Assembly (NCBI RefSeq): GCF_014202225.1
Contig: NZ_JACHGE010000009.1
Coordinates: 62,001-126,000 of the forward strand
Direction: 5' to 3'
Source: Algibacter amylolyticus
Lineage (GTDB): Bacteria > Bacteroidota > Bacteroidia > Flavobacteriales > Flavobacteriaceae
DNA: 64,000 bases
Shown: piece by piece, positions 8,301 to 16,284 of the stretch
Numbering within the stretch: the stretch's first letter is position 1
Layout of the letters: each line of letters begins with the position of its first letter
The notes under the pieces: model-generated
The model's input: only the letters and a program-made list of their open reading frames with translations
Told to the model about the DNA's origin: nothing
The model's database searches: none
Translations under genes and position numbers: made by a program

Positions 8301-8509
8301 TTAATAACACGCGATTCTACTTCGGTAGGACTTGCTCCAGGATAGCCTACAAAAATGTCTGCCATGGGCACATCAATTTGCGGTTCTTCTTCGCGCGGAA
8401 TTAAAAACGAACTGTACACACCAACCACCATAAAAACAATCATTAACAGCACTGTTAACTTCGATTGCATAAAGATTTTGGCAATTTTACCTGCGATTCC
8501 TTCTTTCAT
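5315..8509 (-). CDS. RND efflux transporter permease (AcrB/CzcA superfamily)
   Basis: A 1064-residue inner-membrane proton-driven pump subunit. It has the RND layout: TM1 at about 12-33, a large periplasmic domain, TM2-6 from about 335-520, a second periplasmic domain, and TM8-12 near the C-terminus. The motif VTGIVVDDSIIIAEN in TM4 carries the paired aspartates for proton relay. The N-terminal PREEEPQID resembles a subgroup of RND pumps whose substrates are poorly defined rather than the classic CusA metal pumps; methionine-pair copper motifs are not evident. It forms a tripartite system with the upstream membrane-fusion and TolC genes. Its position in a sulfur cluster suggests export of a sulfur compound, metal or thiol conjugate, which is inference. 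Confidence 0.93.
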   Translation of the reverse strand: MKEGIAGKIAKIFMQSKLTVLLMIVFMVVGVYSSFLIPREEEPQIDVPMADIFVGYPGASPTEVESRVIKPLEQLISNIKGVEYVYSTSMKEQGMVIVQFYVGEDIERSFVKMYNEINKHMDQMPVGVTFPLVKTRAIDDVPMLGLTLWSENYDDFQLNQMAQELEAEIKKVNDVAITHKIGGRDRQLRVVLDKDKLAASGLDFLSVSEMIKANNSELSSGSFNKNDAEFLVNTGKFLASVTDVENLVVGVQQNQPIYLKQVASIIDGPEVPQNYVSLGFGKGAEKSAKYKSEYPAVTISVAKRKGADAMKIAEVIIDKVAHLRSTLIPDDVHVEITRNYGETASHKVSELLLHLIGSIFAVTIVVMLAMGWRGGLVVFLSVPITFALTLLSYYMMDYTLNRITLFALVFVTGIVVDDSIIIAENMHRHFKMKRLPFKQAALYAINEVGNPTILATFTVIASVLPMAFVSGLMGPYMAPMPIGASIAMILSLFVALTITPYLGYIFLREKDKKGVEEKPEKAVEDTLIYRIYNRFERPLLESKSKRWLFLLGTFAVLLGTMALFFTNSVAVKMLPFDNKNEFQVVIDMPEGTTLERTGVVAQEIAQYLANRPEVVNYQNYVGTSAPITFNGLVRHYDLRGGSNMADIQVNLLAKEDRSAQSHDIAKLMRPDIQKIAAKYHANVKLVEVPPGPPVLSTIVAEIYGPDYKEQIKVANSVQDILKNTADVVDIDWMVEDDQIEYQFDINKEKAMLYGVAPQQIAYTMNMALSNRAITTLYDEDAVNQIGLVLALDEKEKSTINDISQLKVKSKQGNMVPISDLVNISQTIAAKSIYHKNQKRVVYVMADMAGDLESPAYAILGMEKKLKEIPLPKGYQLNEMYLGQPEFEDNYTVKWDGEWQITLEVFRDLGIAFLGAIILIYILIVGWFQNFKAPIVMMVAIPLSLIGIILGHWLMGAFFTATSFIGMIALAGIMVRNSVLLIDFINLRTAEGVPLKQAAIEAGAVRTTPILLTAGTVVIGAFVILFDPIFQGLAISLMGGTIVSTVLTLLVVPLVYYMIEKKNYK

Positions 8510-8526
8510 AATTATTACTATTTTTC

Positions 8527-8546
8527 ATTACCTCGAAGGAGGTAAT
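8527..8546. repeat. Short hairpin repeat upstream of the RND gene (family B)
   Basis: A perfect 8-bp inverted repeat ATTACCTC/GAGGTAAT with a 4-nt loop, 17 nt upstream of the RND start codon. It is the same family as 1840-1859 and 38955-38974. Confidence 0.7.
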
Positions 8547-8557
8547 CTTTATTTTTT

Positions 8558-8641
8558 GGGCGTTTTAACAGGCTATCCGTTGCAATCTTTTTTTGCCATA
8601 TATGGCAGCGAAAAAAGGATTTCCACTGCTATCCTTAACGC
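8558..8641 (+). repeat. Dispersed palindromic repeat, family A, divergent copy
   Basis: About 84 bp with ends GGGCGTTTTA and ATCCTTAACGC and the internal GGCTATCCGTTGCAATC block. The centre is a long A/T hairpin around GCCATATATGGC. It lies between the membrane-fusion and RND genes and is the most divergent of the six copies, recognised by its ends and by the layout shared with the copy at 58980. Confidence 0.65.
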
Positions 8642-8677
8642 GCTTAAACTTGTGTTATTTAATCTTCTTTATAAATA

Positions 8678-8704
8678 CCTACAAGGTTTTTTAAACCTTG
8701 TAGG
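8678..8704. repeat. Perfect 12-bp inverted repeat
   Basis: CCTACAAGGTTT and AAACCTTGTAGG are separated by three T residues, giving a perfect 12-bp hairpin 31 nt after the stop of the membrane-fusion gene. It lacks a strong U-tract on the gene strand, so it is more likely a repeat element or a processing/attenuation hairpin than a full terminator. Confidence 0.6.
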
Positions 8705-8734
8705 ATACTGAAAACAGTAACTTAATACTGCCTA

Positions 8735-9808
8735 CTAAAAACTGATTTTAGCCCCATTGTAAAGTTTTCCTTCAGCCGAAACAATGTAAGCTTCGTCGGC
8801 GTTTAAACCCGATAATACTTCCACTTGATCTCCAAAAGTTCTGCCTAGGCGCAACCAACGTAAAAACGCTGTATTACTTTGGCTTACCGTATATACGCCA
8901 GATAGTTGTCCTTTGGTTACAATAGCATTGGTGGGTATTAAAACCATCGATGCTATAGCCTTACTTTCCACCGGAAACTGTACGGTTGTAAACATGCCAG
9001 ATAAAATATTGGCGTCGGTTTTATCTAAATCAATTTTTACCAAGTATTGTCCACCTGTGTTTTTGGCAGAAGTACTCACTTCTTTTACCGTTCCTTTTAA
9101 GGTTTTATTAATCGATTTAACTAACACATCTACTACTGATCCTTTTTTAATCGACGAAATTTCCGTTTCGGGCACCATGGCCATCACTTCAAAATTTCCA
9201 GGTGTTTCAATACTTATTAATGGAACACCAGGATTTGCCATATTACCTGCTTCTACATTTTTACTAGTTATTGTGCCATTAAAAGGCGCCGTAATATTGC
9301 TATACGTAAATTGCGCGTTAATTTCGTTTTTCATTTGTTTAGCCGACTCTAACCGTGCTTTTGCCATATTAAAATTGGCAGTCATATCATCCATTTCTTT
9401 TTGAGAAGCACTGTTGTTGCTAAACAAACTTTTAAACCTATTGTAGTTTTTTTGTGCATTCTCAAAGGCTGCAGTTGCTTCGGTAATACCAGCATTTACC
9501 TGCGCACGTTTAGCTTGTAAATCTGTATTGTTAATGGAAACCAATAACTGACCTTTGCGAACTTTATCGCCAACATTTACATGTACTTTATTAACGTAAC
9601 CCATCATTCTAGTACTTAAGTCGGCACTATTAACCGCTTGAGTTTTTCCACTTACAGATAAAAAAGGGTTATTGCCGTTTGCTGCCACTTTGCTTGTTTT
9701 TACACGTATTTCTGCCGTATTATCTGCAACTGTTTTTTTCTTGTCGCTACCACAACTGGCTAATAAAAGCGCTATGGAAAGTGTTAGGATGGTATATGTT
9801 TTTTTCAT
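8735..9808 (-). CDS. RND efflux periplasmic adaptor (membrane-fusion) lipoprotein
   Basis: A 357-residue protein with a lipoprotein signal ALLLASC (Cys19). The adaptor order follows: a barrel-sandwich/lipoyl half (VNVGDKVRKGQLLVSIN), an alpha-hairpin at about 95-165, the second lipoyl half (ITAPFNGTITSKNVEAGNM), then a beta-barrel and membrane-proximal domain to the end. It is anchored to the inner membrane from the periplasmic side and links the RND permease to the TolC channel. It is the middle gene of the TolC-adaptor-RND operon, 225 nt upstream of the RND gene with three repeats in that gap. Confidence 0.93.
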   Translation of the reverse strand: MKKTYTILTLSIALLLASCGSDKKKTVADNTAEIRVKTSKVAANGNNPFLSVSGKTQAVNSADLSTRMMGYVNKVHVNVGDKVRKGQLLVSINNTDLQAKRAQVNAGITEATAAFENAQKNYNRFKSLFSNNSASQKEMDDMTANFNMAKARLESAKQMKNEINAQFTYSNITAPFNGTITSKNVEAGNMANPGVPLISIETPGNFEVMAMVPETEISSIKKGSVVDVLVKSINKTLKGTVKEVSTSAKNTGGQYLVKIDLDKTDANILSGMFTTVQFPVESKAIASMVLIPTNAIVTKGQLSGVYTVSQSNTAFLRWLRLGRTFGDQVEVLSGLNADEAYIVSAEGKLYNGAKISF

Positions 9809-9907
9809 TGGATTTGTTTTTGTGTTTTATTGAAGAATACCGAAATTTTTTAATCTATATTCTTAATTCTATCGTCTTAATACTTTGCTCTTAATACTAC
9901 TTTCTAC

Positions 9908-11218
9908 TTATTCTGTAGTTAAAAATTGTAGGTATGCTTGTGTGTAATTGTATTCAAAAATGGTTTGGTAATATTCAAGTTGTTTTTGAGAATATTGGGT
10001 TTCGGACATTAATAAATCGGATGTTTTTTCTAAACCTTCCTTAAACCTATTGGTTCTTATTCTTAAAGATTCTTCCGATTGTTCCAAGGCCAATGCCGTT
10101 AGTTTTAATTTGTTTTCAGCATCTAAAAATGCACGTTTTGCTTTATTTAATTCTAAATTACTTTGCGATACGTATTGTTTGTATTCCAGCTTCGATTTTT
10201 CAAATTCAGCCTTACTTTTTTGGGCTTTTCCAAAACGTTTCGAGCCTTGAAAAATATCCCAACTTAGTTGTGCTCCAAATAAGTATCCGTTAGCATCACC
10301 CTGGAAAATTTCATCGTCATATAACTCATAACTACCAAAGGCATTTAAACGCGGTAAAAAGGCCATTTTATCGGCTTTATTCATAGCTTCAAAAGCATTA
10401 GTTGCTAATTGCATCGCTTTAATATCCGACCGATTTTCAGAAACCATTTTATCTTCAAAAGTAAAGGTTGTAAGGGTTAAATCGTCTGTTGGTGTGTAAA
10501 CCACGTAGCTTTCATCATTCATTAAAAAAGATAAATAATTTGAAGCATTTTGCACATGACTCTTAGCGGTTTGTAACTGGTTTTTAACTTCGGTAACACG
10601 TACCTCAACATTTAGTACATCTGCACGTTGTAAGTAGCCTTGTTTAAAGCTATCGTCTGCTAATTTTTTATTAGCGTTTGCAGCTTCTAGGGCTTTCTCT
10701 AACACATCAACAGCTTTATAAGCTAATTGTAATTGCATATAGGCTTTATCAACTTCAAAAGCTAAATAATCTTGTGTACGTTCTGTTTTTAACGCCATGG
10801 CTTGCATTTTCGACTTAGCAGCTTTACGCTGAAATACGCCATCTAAATTTAGTAATGGTTGCTGAATTTCTAGCTTAGTTGCAAAATTTTCGATTTGTGA
10901 AGGATCGTTTAATAGTGCAGGATTAAAATCATTCTGCGTTAAAATTTCTTGGTTTAACTTAGAGCCAAAAGCCATTAAAGGATTTGTAGTTGCAATAGCA
11001 GAATGGCTAGCTGTAATATTGGGTAAAAACACTGCATTAGTTTGACGGTAGTCCGCTCTGGCTTGCTTAAATACTTCCTCAGAAATTTTAATGCTTGTAT
11101 TGTTTTCTGAAACTCTAGAAAGTACATCCAATTTCGTTATTGGTATGATGTCTTGTGCTTTTATGCTAAAACTAAAAGCAAAAAGGAATAGAGTTATATA
11201 AATATGTTTTTTCATCAA
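9908..11218 (-). CDS. TolC-family outer-membrane efflux channel
   Basis: A 436-residue protein with a Sec signal peptide (residues 1-21, ending SIKAQ). It has the two long coiled-coil repeats of the OEP family, including SDIKAMQLATNAFEAMN and a C-terminal repeat with RFKEGLEKTSDLL. It provides the outer-membrane duct for the neighbouring adaptor and RND pump and is the first gene of that operon. A Crp-type palindrome and a good TACATTTG -7 element lie directly upstream. Confidence 0.92.
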   Translation of the reverse strand: MMKKHIYITLFLFAFSFSIKAQDIIPITKLDVLSRVSENNTSIKISEEVFKQARADYRQTNAVFLPNITASHSAIATTNPLMAFGSKLNQEILTQNDFNPALLNDPSQIENFATKLEIQQPLLNLDGVFQRKAAKSKMQAMALKTERTQDYLAFEVDKAYMQLQLAYKAVDVLEKALEAANANKKLADDSFKQGYLQRADVLNVEVRVTEVKNQLQTAKSHVQNASNYLSFLMNDESYVVYTPTDDLTLTTFTFEDKMVSENRSDIKAMQLATNAFEAMNKADKMAFLPRLNAFGSYELYDDEIFQGDANGYLFGAQLSWDIFQGSKRFGKAQKSKAEFEKSKLEYKQYVSQSNLELNKAKRAFLDAENKLKLTALALEQSEESLRIRTNRFKEGLEKTSDLLMSETQYSQKQLEYYQTIFEYNYTQAYLQFLTTE

Positions 11219-11233
11219 TTATTTAATTTAACA

Positions 11234-11277
11234 CAAATGTACAAGGGAAGACCACTAGTGTACGTAACATAAGTTAC
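11234..11277 (-). promoter_or_regulatory. Candidate Crp/Fnr-type operator and promoter of the TolC-RND operon
   Basis: On the minus strand the perfect palindrome GTAACTTATGTTAC (11277-11264) is followed by 22 nt and TACATTTG (11241-11234), an exact TAnnTTTG. With a start about 6 nt past the -7 element, the palindrome centre sits near -42, the class II activator position. The TolC start codon is 15 nt past the -7 element. Confidence 0.8.
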
Positions 11278-11348
11278 CCATGGAAAAGTTGATTATCTTA
11301 AAAGATTGTTGTGTGTTTAACTTTGCTTAACTTATTTTTACAAACGGT

Positions 11349-12347
11349 ATGGATTCATTAACACAAATAGTATTAGGAGCTGCAGTAGGCGAAGCTGTTT
11401 TAGGTAAAAAAGTTGGAAACAAAGCGATGCTTTATGGCGCCATTGCAGGAACTATTCCAGATTTCGATGTATTTGCTTCGCATTTTACAGATACCGTTTC
11501 TGCACTGGCCATACATCGTGGTTTTACACACTCTATTGTGTTTTCTGTGCTTTTCGCGCCTCTTTTTGGATGGCTGGTATCGCGTTATGAAACTTATAAA
11601 AGTTTTAAGGACTGGTCGTGGTTATTCTTTTGGTCGTTTGTAACACATCCTATTTTAGATGCCCATACCACTTGGGGAACGCAATTGTTTTGGCCTTTCG
11701 ATTTACGATTAGCTTTTAAAAATATATTTGTAATCGATCCTTTGTACACCGTTCCTTTTTTAGTGTTTTTAATTTTAGCTATGCGCCAAAAACGCACTAC
11801 AGCAAAGCGTCGGATTTACAATAGCATGGGGTTAATAATTAGTACCACTTATTTGGCAATAACCTTACTGTTAAAGTGGGTTGCATACACTAAATTTGAA
11901 GCTGCTTTAGATACACAAAATATAGCGTATTTAGATATTGATACTAGGCCTTCGCCTTTAAACACCATACTTTGGAGTGCTAATGTGCAAACCGAAAACG
12001 CCTATTTACTTGGTAATTATTCGTTTTTTGATTCGCAACCCATTACTTTTGATAGCTACCCTAAAAACCATGAGTTATTAGGGGATTTGATTGAAGATGA
12101 AAGCGTAAAACGTATGATTGCTATTACCGAAGGTTGGTACACCATCAATAAAAAAGATGATACCCCTTATTTTAACGATTTACGATTTGGTTTGATGAGT
12201 TTAGAGCCTAACGCTGAAAACTTTGTTTTTAAATTCAGGTTAGATGTGGATGCTTTTGGCAACGTCATTTTTACAGAAGAACCTAAAGATAATGGGGATG
12301 CTAAAAAACTGCTAACCGAATTATGGCAACGCTTAAAAGGAAACTAA
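11349..12347 (+). CDS. YdjM-type membrane-bound metal-dependent hydrolase (DUF457)
   Basis: A 332-residue inner-membrane protein. The N-terminal half has the YdjM/LexA-regulated hydrolase family pattern: MDSLTQIVLGAAVGEAVLGKK, IPDFDVFASH, the HRGFTHSI motif, and HPILDAHTTWGTQLFWPF, supplying the histidines and aspartates thought to bind metal. Four or five hydrophobic helices lie before residue 180. The C-terminal 150 residues look soluble. The substrate is unknown for the family; phospholipid-like or cell-surface substrates are suspected. It is divergent from the efflux operon. Confidence 0.85.
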   Translation: MDSLTQIVLGAAVGEAVLGKKVGNKAMLYGAIAGTIPDFDVFASHFTDTVSALAIHRGFTHSIVFSVLFAPLFGWLVSRYETYKSFKDWSWLFFWSFVTHPILDAHTTWGTQLFWPFDLRLAFKNIFVIDPLYTVPFLVFLILAMRQKRTTAKRRIYNSMGLIISTTYLAITLLLKWVAYTKFEAALDTQNIAYLDIDTRPSPLNTILWSANVQTENAYLLGNYSFFDSQPITFDSYPKNHELLGDLIEDESVKRMIAITEGWYTINKKDDTPYFNDLRFGLMSLEPNAENFVFKFRLDVDAFGNVIFTEEPKDNGDAKKLLTELWQRLKGN

Positions 12348-12428
12348 TTTAAAATGGAATACTTTTATAGGAGGCTTACCTAAGGTTTTTCAAATTTTAA
12401 ATATTTTACAAACAAAACTTAAAAATTT

Positions 12429-13826
12429 ATGGATATTACAGCTGCATATACAGACCTATATCAAATAACAATGGCGCAGGTCTATTTTGTTACCAAACCA
12501 AATGGTAGGGCGGTATTTGATTATTATTTTCGTCATAATCCTTTTGGTAGTGGCTATTCCATATTTGCTGGGTTAGAAGATGTATTAGATATTTTGGATT
12601 CGCTTAAATTTTCAGATTCCGATATCTCTTATTTAAAAGAAAAAGGATTTGAAAATGAGTTTTTGGAGTACTTGAAAAATTTCAGTTTTAAAGGCAATAT
12701 TCGATCTAGTAAGGAAGGGGATGTTGTTTTTCCTAACCGTCCTATTTTACAAGTAGAAGCCAATATTATAGAAGCACAAATAATAGAAACACTGTTACTT
12801 AATATTCTTAATTTTCAAACCTTAATTGCTACCAAAGCGAGTAGAATTCGCTATAGTGCCAAAGATGCTATATTATTAGATATGGGCTTGCGTCGTGCAC
12901 ATGCTACAGGTGGATATTATGCCTCTAGAGCTGCAGCCATTGGTGGATTTGATAGTACTAGTAATGTAAAAGCAGCAGAGGATTACAATATCCCATCTAC
13001 AGGAACCATGGCGCACGCTTTTATACAGAGTTATGATAACGAGTTAGAGGCCTTTCGTGATTTTGCTCGAATACGCCCTAAAAATTGTGTGCTTTTAATT
13101 GATACATATAACACCTTAAAAATAGGGCTACCAAATGCCATTACAGTGGCTAAAGAAATGGAAGAACGCGGCGATAAATTATTCGGAATCCGTTTAGATA
13201 GTGGCGATTTAGCCTATTTATCTAAAAAAGCAAGAGCCGTTTTAGATGTTGCTGGTTTACATTATGTAAAGATTGTTGTGTCGAATCAATTAGACGAAAT
13301 TGTAATTAAAAGTTTAAATGAACAACATGCGCCTATTGATGTTTTTGGTGTAGGAACCAATCTCGTTACAGGAAGACCAGATGCTGCTTTGGATGGTGTT
13401 TATAAATTATCGGAATTTAATGATGCGCCTAGAATTAAACTCTCTGAAAATATTATAAAAGTATCGCTTCCTTTTAAAAAGCAAGTGTATAGAATGCTGG
13501 ATGCCGATGGCATGTTTTATGGCGCAGATGCGGTTGCTATTTACTCGGAAGGCGAAGTAAGCCAAATGGAACATCCTTTTGATATAACTAAGCAAATAGA
13601 TATTAGTGAGCTTAAAAAAGAGCCTTTATTAGAATTGGTTATGGAACATGGTAAACGTGTGGCACCGGCTAGAACGGTTACCGAGATTTCAAAATATTCG
13701 CAATCGCGTTTAGATAAACTACCTGTTGAATATAAGCGTTTTCATAACCCGCATATTTATAAAATAGGACTTAGTAGTAAGCTTAAAAACGAACGAAATA
13801 ATCTCATTAACCAGCATAAAAGTTAA
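12429..13826 (+). CDS. pncB: Nicotinate phosphoribosyltransferase
   Basis: A 465-residue cytosolic enzyme that makes nicotinate mononucleotide from nicotinate and PRPP in NAD salvage. Family signatures are DLYQITMAQVYF at the N-terminus, the RRAHATGGYYASRAAAIGGFDSTSN region with the phosphorylatable/active-site His, STGTMAHAFIQS, and the PRPP loop FGVGTNLVTG. Length fits the long bacterial type. It is followed after only 2 nt by pncA, so the two consecutive salvage steps are in one operon. Confidence 0.95.
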   Translation: MDITAAYTDLYQITMAQVYFVTKPNGRAVFDYYFRHNPFGSGYSIFAGLEDVLDILDSLKFSDSDISYLKEKGFENEFLEYLKNFSFKGNIRSSKEGDVVFPNRPILQVEANIIEAQIIETLLLNILNFQTLIATKASRIRYSAKDAILLDMGLRRAHATGGYYASRAAAIGGFDSTSNVKAAEDYNIPSTGTMAHAFIQSYDNELEAFRDFARIRPKNCVLLIDTYNTLKIGLPNAITVAKEMEERGDKLFGIRLDSGDLAYLSKKARAVLDVAGLHYVKIVVSNQLDEIVIKSLNEQHAPIDVFGVGTNLVTGRPDAALDGVYKLSEFNDAPRIKLSENIIKVSLPFKKQVYRMLDADGMFYGADAVAIYSEGEVSQMEHPFDITKQIDISELKKEPLLELVMEHGKRVAPARTVTEISKYSQSRLDKLPVEYKRFHNPHIYKIGLSSKLKNERNNLINQHKS

Positions 13827-13828
13827 AT

Positions 13829-14440
13829 ATGAAAACACTTTTAGTCATTGATGTACAAAATGATTTTATTCCTGGAGGATCACTTTCCGTGCCTAACGGC
13901 GATAAAATTGTACCGGTAATAAATAGCATAAAAGATACATTTGATTTGATAGTAGCCACACAAGATTGGCACCCTAAAGAGCATTCTAGCTTTGCTGTAA
14001 ATCATGACGGTAAATCGGATTTTGATCGTATTGAGTGGCGCGGTAATATGCAGACTTTATGGCCAGAACATTGTGTGCAAGGTAGCGTGGGAGCAGAGTT
14101 ACATCCAGAATTGGACACCACAAAGTACGAGGCTATTTTTAGAAAAGGAACCGATAAAGCTATTGATAGTTATAGTGCCTTTTATGATAACAACCATTTA
14201 AAAGCAACTGGTTTAACTGGCTATTTAAAGGAAAAAGGAGCGACCCAACTGTATTTTTGTGGTTTGGCTTCAGATATTTGTGTTTACTTTTCTATATGTG
14301 ATGCTGTTAAAGAAGGATTTGACTGCTATTTTATTGAAGATGCCTCTAAACCTCTAGATGTAGAAGCGTTTGAAGCTATAAAGTCTAAGATGCTTGCAAT
14401 GGGTGTTAGGATTATTACTTCAGAGTCTTTGTATTACTAA
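13829..14440 (+). CDS. pncA: Nicotinamidase
   Basis: A 203-residue isochorismatase-fold amidohydrolase that converts nicotinamide to nicotinate, the substrate of PncB. The visible catalytic set is Asp8 (VIDVQNDF), Lys106 (FRKGTDKAIDSYSAF) and Cys151 (ASDICV). The metal-binding residues are Asp46, His48 and His52 in TQDWHPKEH, with His81 in WPEHCVQG. It directly follows pncB. Confidence 0.95.
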   Translation: MKTLLVIDVQNDFIPGGSLSVPNGDKIVPVINSIKDTFDLIVATQDWHPKEHSSFAVNHDGKSDFDRIEWRGNMQTLWPEHCVQGSVGAELHPELDTTKYEAIFRKGTDKAIDSYSAFYDNNHLKATGLTGYLKEKGATQLYFCGLASDICVYFSICDAVKEGFDCYFIEDASKPLDVEAFEAIKSKMLAMGVRIITSESLYY

Positions 14441-14458
14441 AACAATATTAGAATAGCA

Positions 14459-14590
14459 TTAGCTTCTCGCGCCACCATGACCTCCAGCTACAATAATCAT
14501 TATTTTTAGACTTAAATAAATGAACTTGAAAAACTGAATGATGGGATTCATCATTTTAAATCTTTGATATTTTGATATTCTTTGAGTCAT
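14459..14590 (-). CDS. Unannotated 43-residue membrane peptide downstream of SQR
   Basis: A short open frame starting at the ATG 14590-14588 and ending with TAA. The product begins MTQRISKYQRFKMMNP, has one hydrophobic helix (about IIQFFKFIYLSLKIMIIVA, with a lysine in the middle) and ends GGHGGARS. The basic N-terminus predicts an inside-first single-span peptide. It lies 60 nt downstream of the SQR stop codon on the same strand with no terminator seen between, so it may be a small partner of the SQR. An internal ATG at residue 13 or 14 is an alternative start. The amphipathic pattern and well-placed stop argue for a real gene, but no family is recognised. Confidence 0.55.
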   Translation of the reverse strand: MTQRISKYQRFKMMNPIIQFFKFIYLSLKIMIIVAGGHGGARS

Positions 14591-14650
14591 TTTATTTGTG
14601 TTTAGTTTTCTAGTTTTTTGCAACCAGTTGTTGTGACAGTTTACTATTTA

Positions 14651-16108
14651 TTACTCAGGAATCAGCCACCAAAATGGTTTCATTTTAGCTTTATAAATAA
14701 AAGCGTAATGTAAAGCCAATTTTAGCCAATGACCTGCTAAACCTATTTCTCCAAAGGTTTTGCCTAATTGTCTGCCTTGTGTTTTTGGGTATTTCTCATA
14801 ATCTGGAACAATTGGATAGGTTGTAATACTAACACCACTTCCTTTTGTTATTCCATAACCAGCAGAAGCAATACACGCTGCGCCCATATTTCCCATAGAC
14901 CCTTTGTGATGTAAAGATTCTTTTCCTGTTTTTATAGAATCTATAATGTTATCTGCAACTAATTTTGCGGTAATACCAGAAGGCATTCCTGTTCGTGGTG
15001 GTGCTGGTGAAATAGGCGTCCCGTTTTTACTTGTTCTTGGTTTAGAAATGGCGTGTGGAGGTGCAAATGCAATTCCGGGTGCAAAAATGTTTTTGTAACT
15101 CGGGTTTTGATAGGTTTCTGGCCAATCTTTTACAGACCATTCTTCGTATGGTTTTGGTGTGTAATCTGCATCAACAATCATAAACCCTTTAAAGAGTTTT
15201 TCTGTAATGTCGTTTTCATTTTTATCATAAGCTTTAAAACCATGACCAGAAAACGATGGGATTAACATGGCAAAATCGTAAGTTTCAGTTTTATATTCAC
15301 CGTCAAGCGTTTCGTAATGCGCTAAACCATCTTCTATTTTATTAACGCCAGCTCCAAGAATCCATTTAATGTCTCTGTCTTCAAAAATCATTTCAACCAT
15401 TTCATGAGATTTCATGGTCATGCTTCCGTAGCTTAATAACATACCATCCATACCAAAATCGCCTAATTGATATTCGTTAGAAATCCAAGTGACTTCTGCC
15501 ATATCTCGCACATTGTGTTTACATAACTCTTGCTCTACATTTAATATATATTCAAAAGCAGCACCTTGGCAAGTCGATTTTGCGTGTCCTGTACCAATTA
15601 GTATTTTAACTTTTTTACCCGATTTCATTTGCTCAATGACTTCCTTTAAACCTTCCCAAGCATGGTCTGCGTGAGAATATGTGCAAACAGAATAGGCTTT
15701 ATTTTTACCCGGAATTAAACCTGGAGTGGCTTCAAAGTTTAGTTTTGGACCTGTAGCATTAATTAAATAATCGTAAGTTATTTTTTCTTGTTGGCCTTTA
15801 TTTTCTCCTACTACATATTCCGATAATACATAAGGTTTCTCTTCGGTTTTATCGCCTTCAGGAAAAAACGAAATCGCTTTGGCTTGTTTATAATCAATGC
15901 CTTTCTTTTTATATAATGGTGCTAATGGGAAGTAAATTTTATCAGACTTCATTTGTCCAATGCCAACCCAAATATTAGAAGGAACCCATTGGTAATTACT
16001 ATTAGGAGACACTACAACAACCTCGTGCTTTTTTGATAATTTTCTGCGTAAATGAGTTGCTGCTACATGGCCAGCAATTCCCGCTCCTAAAATGACTATT
16101 TTAGACAT
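14651..16108 (-). CDS. Sulfide:quinone oxidoreductase-like FAD enzyme
   Basis: A 485-residue flavoprotein of the FCSD/SQR family. The N-terminal Rossmann motif VILGAGIAGHVAATHL binds FAD, and the second nucleotide-site region is GTGHAKSTCQGAAFEY. Cys180 and Cys412 (GAACIASAGYG) occupy the places where SQRs carry their redox cysteines that hold the polysulfide. A hydrophobic/amphipathic C-terminus (HWLKLALHYAFIYKAKMKPFWWL with small breaks) should dock on the membrane next to the quinone pool. It oxidises sulfide to sulfane sulfur and reduces menaquinone, upstream of the persulfide dioxygenase and TauE at the start of the window. A perfect Crp-type palindrome lies 131 nt upstream. Confidence 0.9.
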   Translation of the reverse strand: MSKIVILGAGIAGHVAATHLRRKLSKKHEVVVVSPNSNYQWVPSNIWVGIGQMKSDKIYFPLAPLYKKKGIDYKQAKAISFFPEGDKTEEKPYVLSEYVVGENKGQQEKITYDYLINATGPKLNFEATPGLIPGKNKAYSVCTYSHADHAWEGLKEVIEQMKSGKKVKILIGTGHAKSTCQGAAFEYILNVEQELCKHNVRDMAEVTWISNEYQLGDFGMDGMLLSYGSMTMKSHEMVEMIFEDRDIKWILGAGVNKIEDGLAHYETLDGEYKTETYDFAMLIPSFSGHGFKAYDKNENDITEKLFKGFMIVDADYTPKPYEEWSVKDWPETYQNPSYKNIFAPGIAFAPPHAISKPRTSKNGTPISPAPPRTGMPSGITAKLVADNIIDSIKTGKESLHHKGSMGNMGAACIASAGYGITKGSGVSITTYPIVPDYEKYPKTQGRQLGKTFGEIGLAGHWLKLALHYAFIYKAKMKPFWWLIPE

Positions 16109-16209
16109 GTTTTACAATTTGATTATTTTAAAATGATATGCGATTAAAGCATGAAAAAATAAATATACTATTTTGATTATGTGGTAAATAGATGGCTTTA
16201 GTCGTGTTG

Positions 16210-16253
16210 TAAAGGTTGTGTTTTTTTACGAGTTAAATAGTAACTTTTGTTAC
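16210..16253 (-). promoter_or_regulatory. Candidate Crp/Fnr-type operator and promoter of the SQR unit
   Basis: On the minus strand the perfect palindrome GTAACAAAAGTTAC (16253-16240) is followed by 22 nt and AACCTTTA (16217-16210), a weaker -7 match. The implied leader is about 100 nt, longer than at the other sites. It lies between the terminator of the cyd operon and the SQR gene. Confidence 0.65.
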
Positions 16254-16257
16254 ACAA

Positions 16258-16284
16258 AAAAAGCAGCTAATTAGCTGCTTTTTT
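16258..16284. terminator. Bidirectional terminator ending the cyd operon
   Basis: The palindrome AAGCAGCTAATTAGCTGCTT at 16261-16280 has A and T runs on both sides. The TAG stop codon of the 102-residue gene is inside the hairpin (16267-16269). Confidence 0.85.

Noticed and set aside
8913-9404. Plus-strand open frame of 163 codons inside the adaptor gene.
   Set aside because: It mirrors a well-supported minus-strand membrane-fusion protein and has no recognisable domain or signal.
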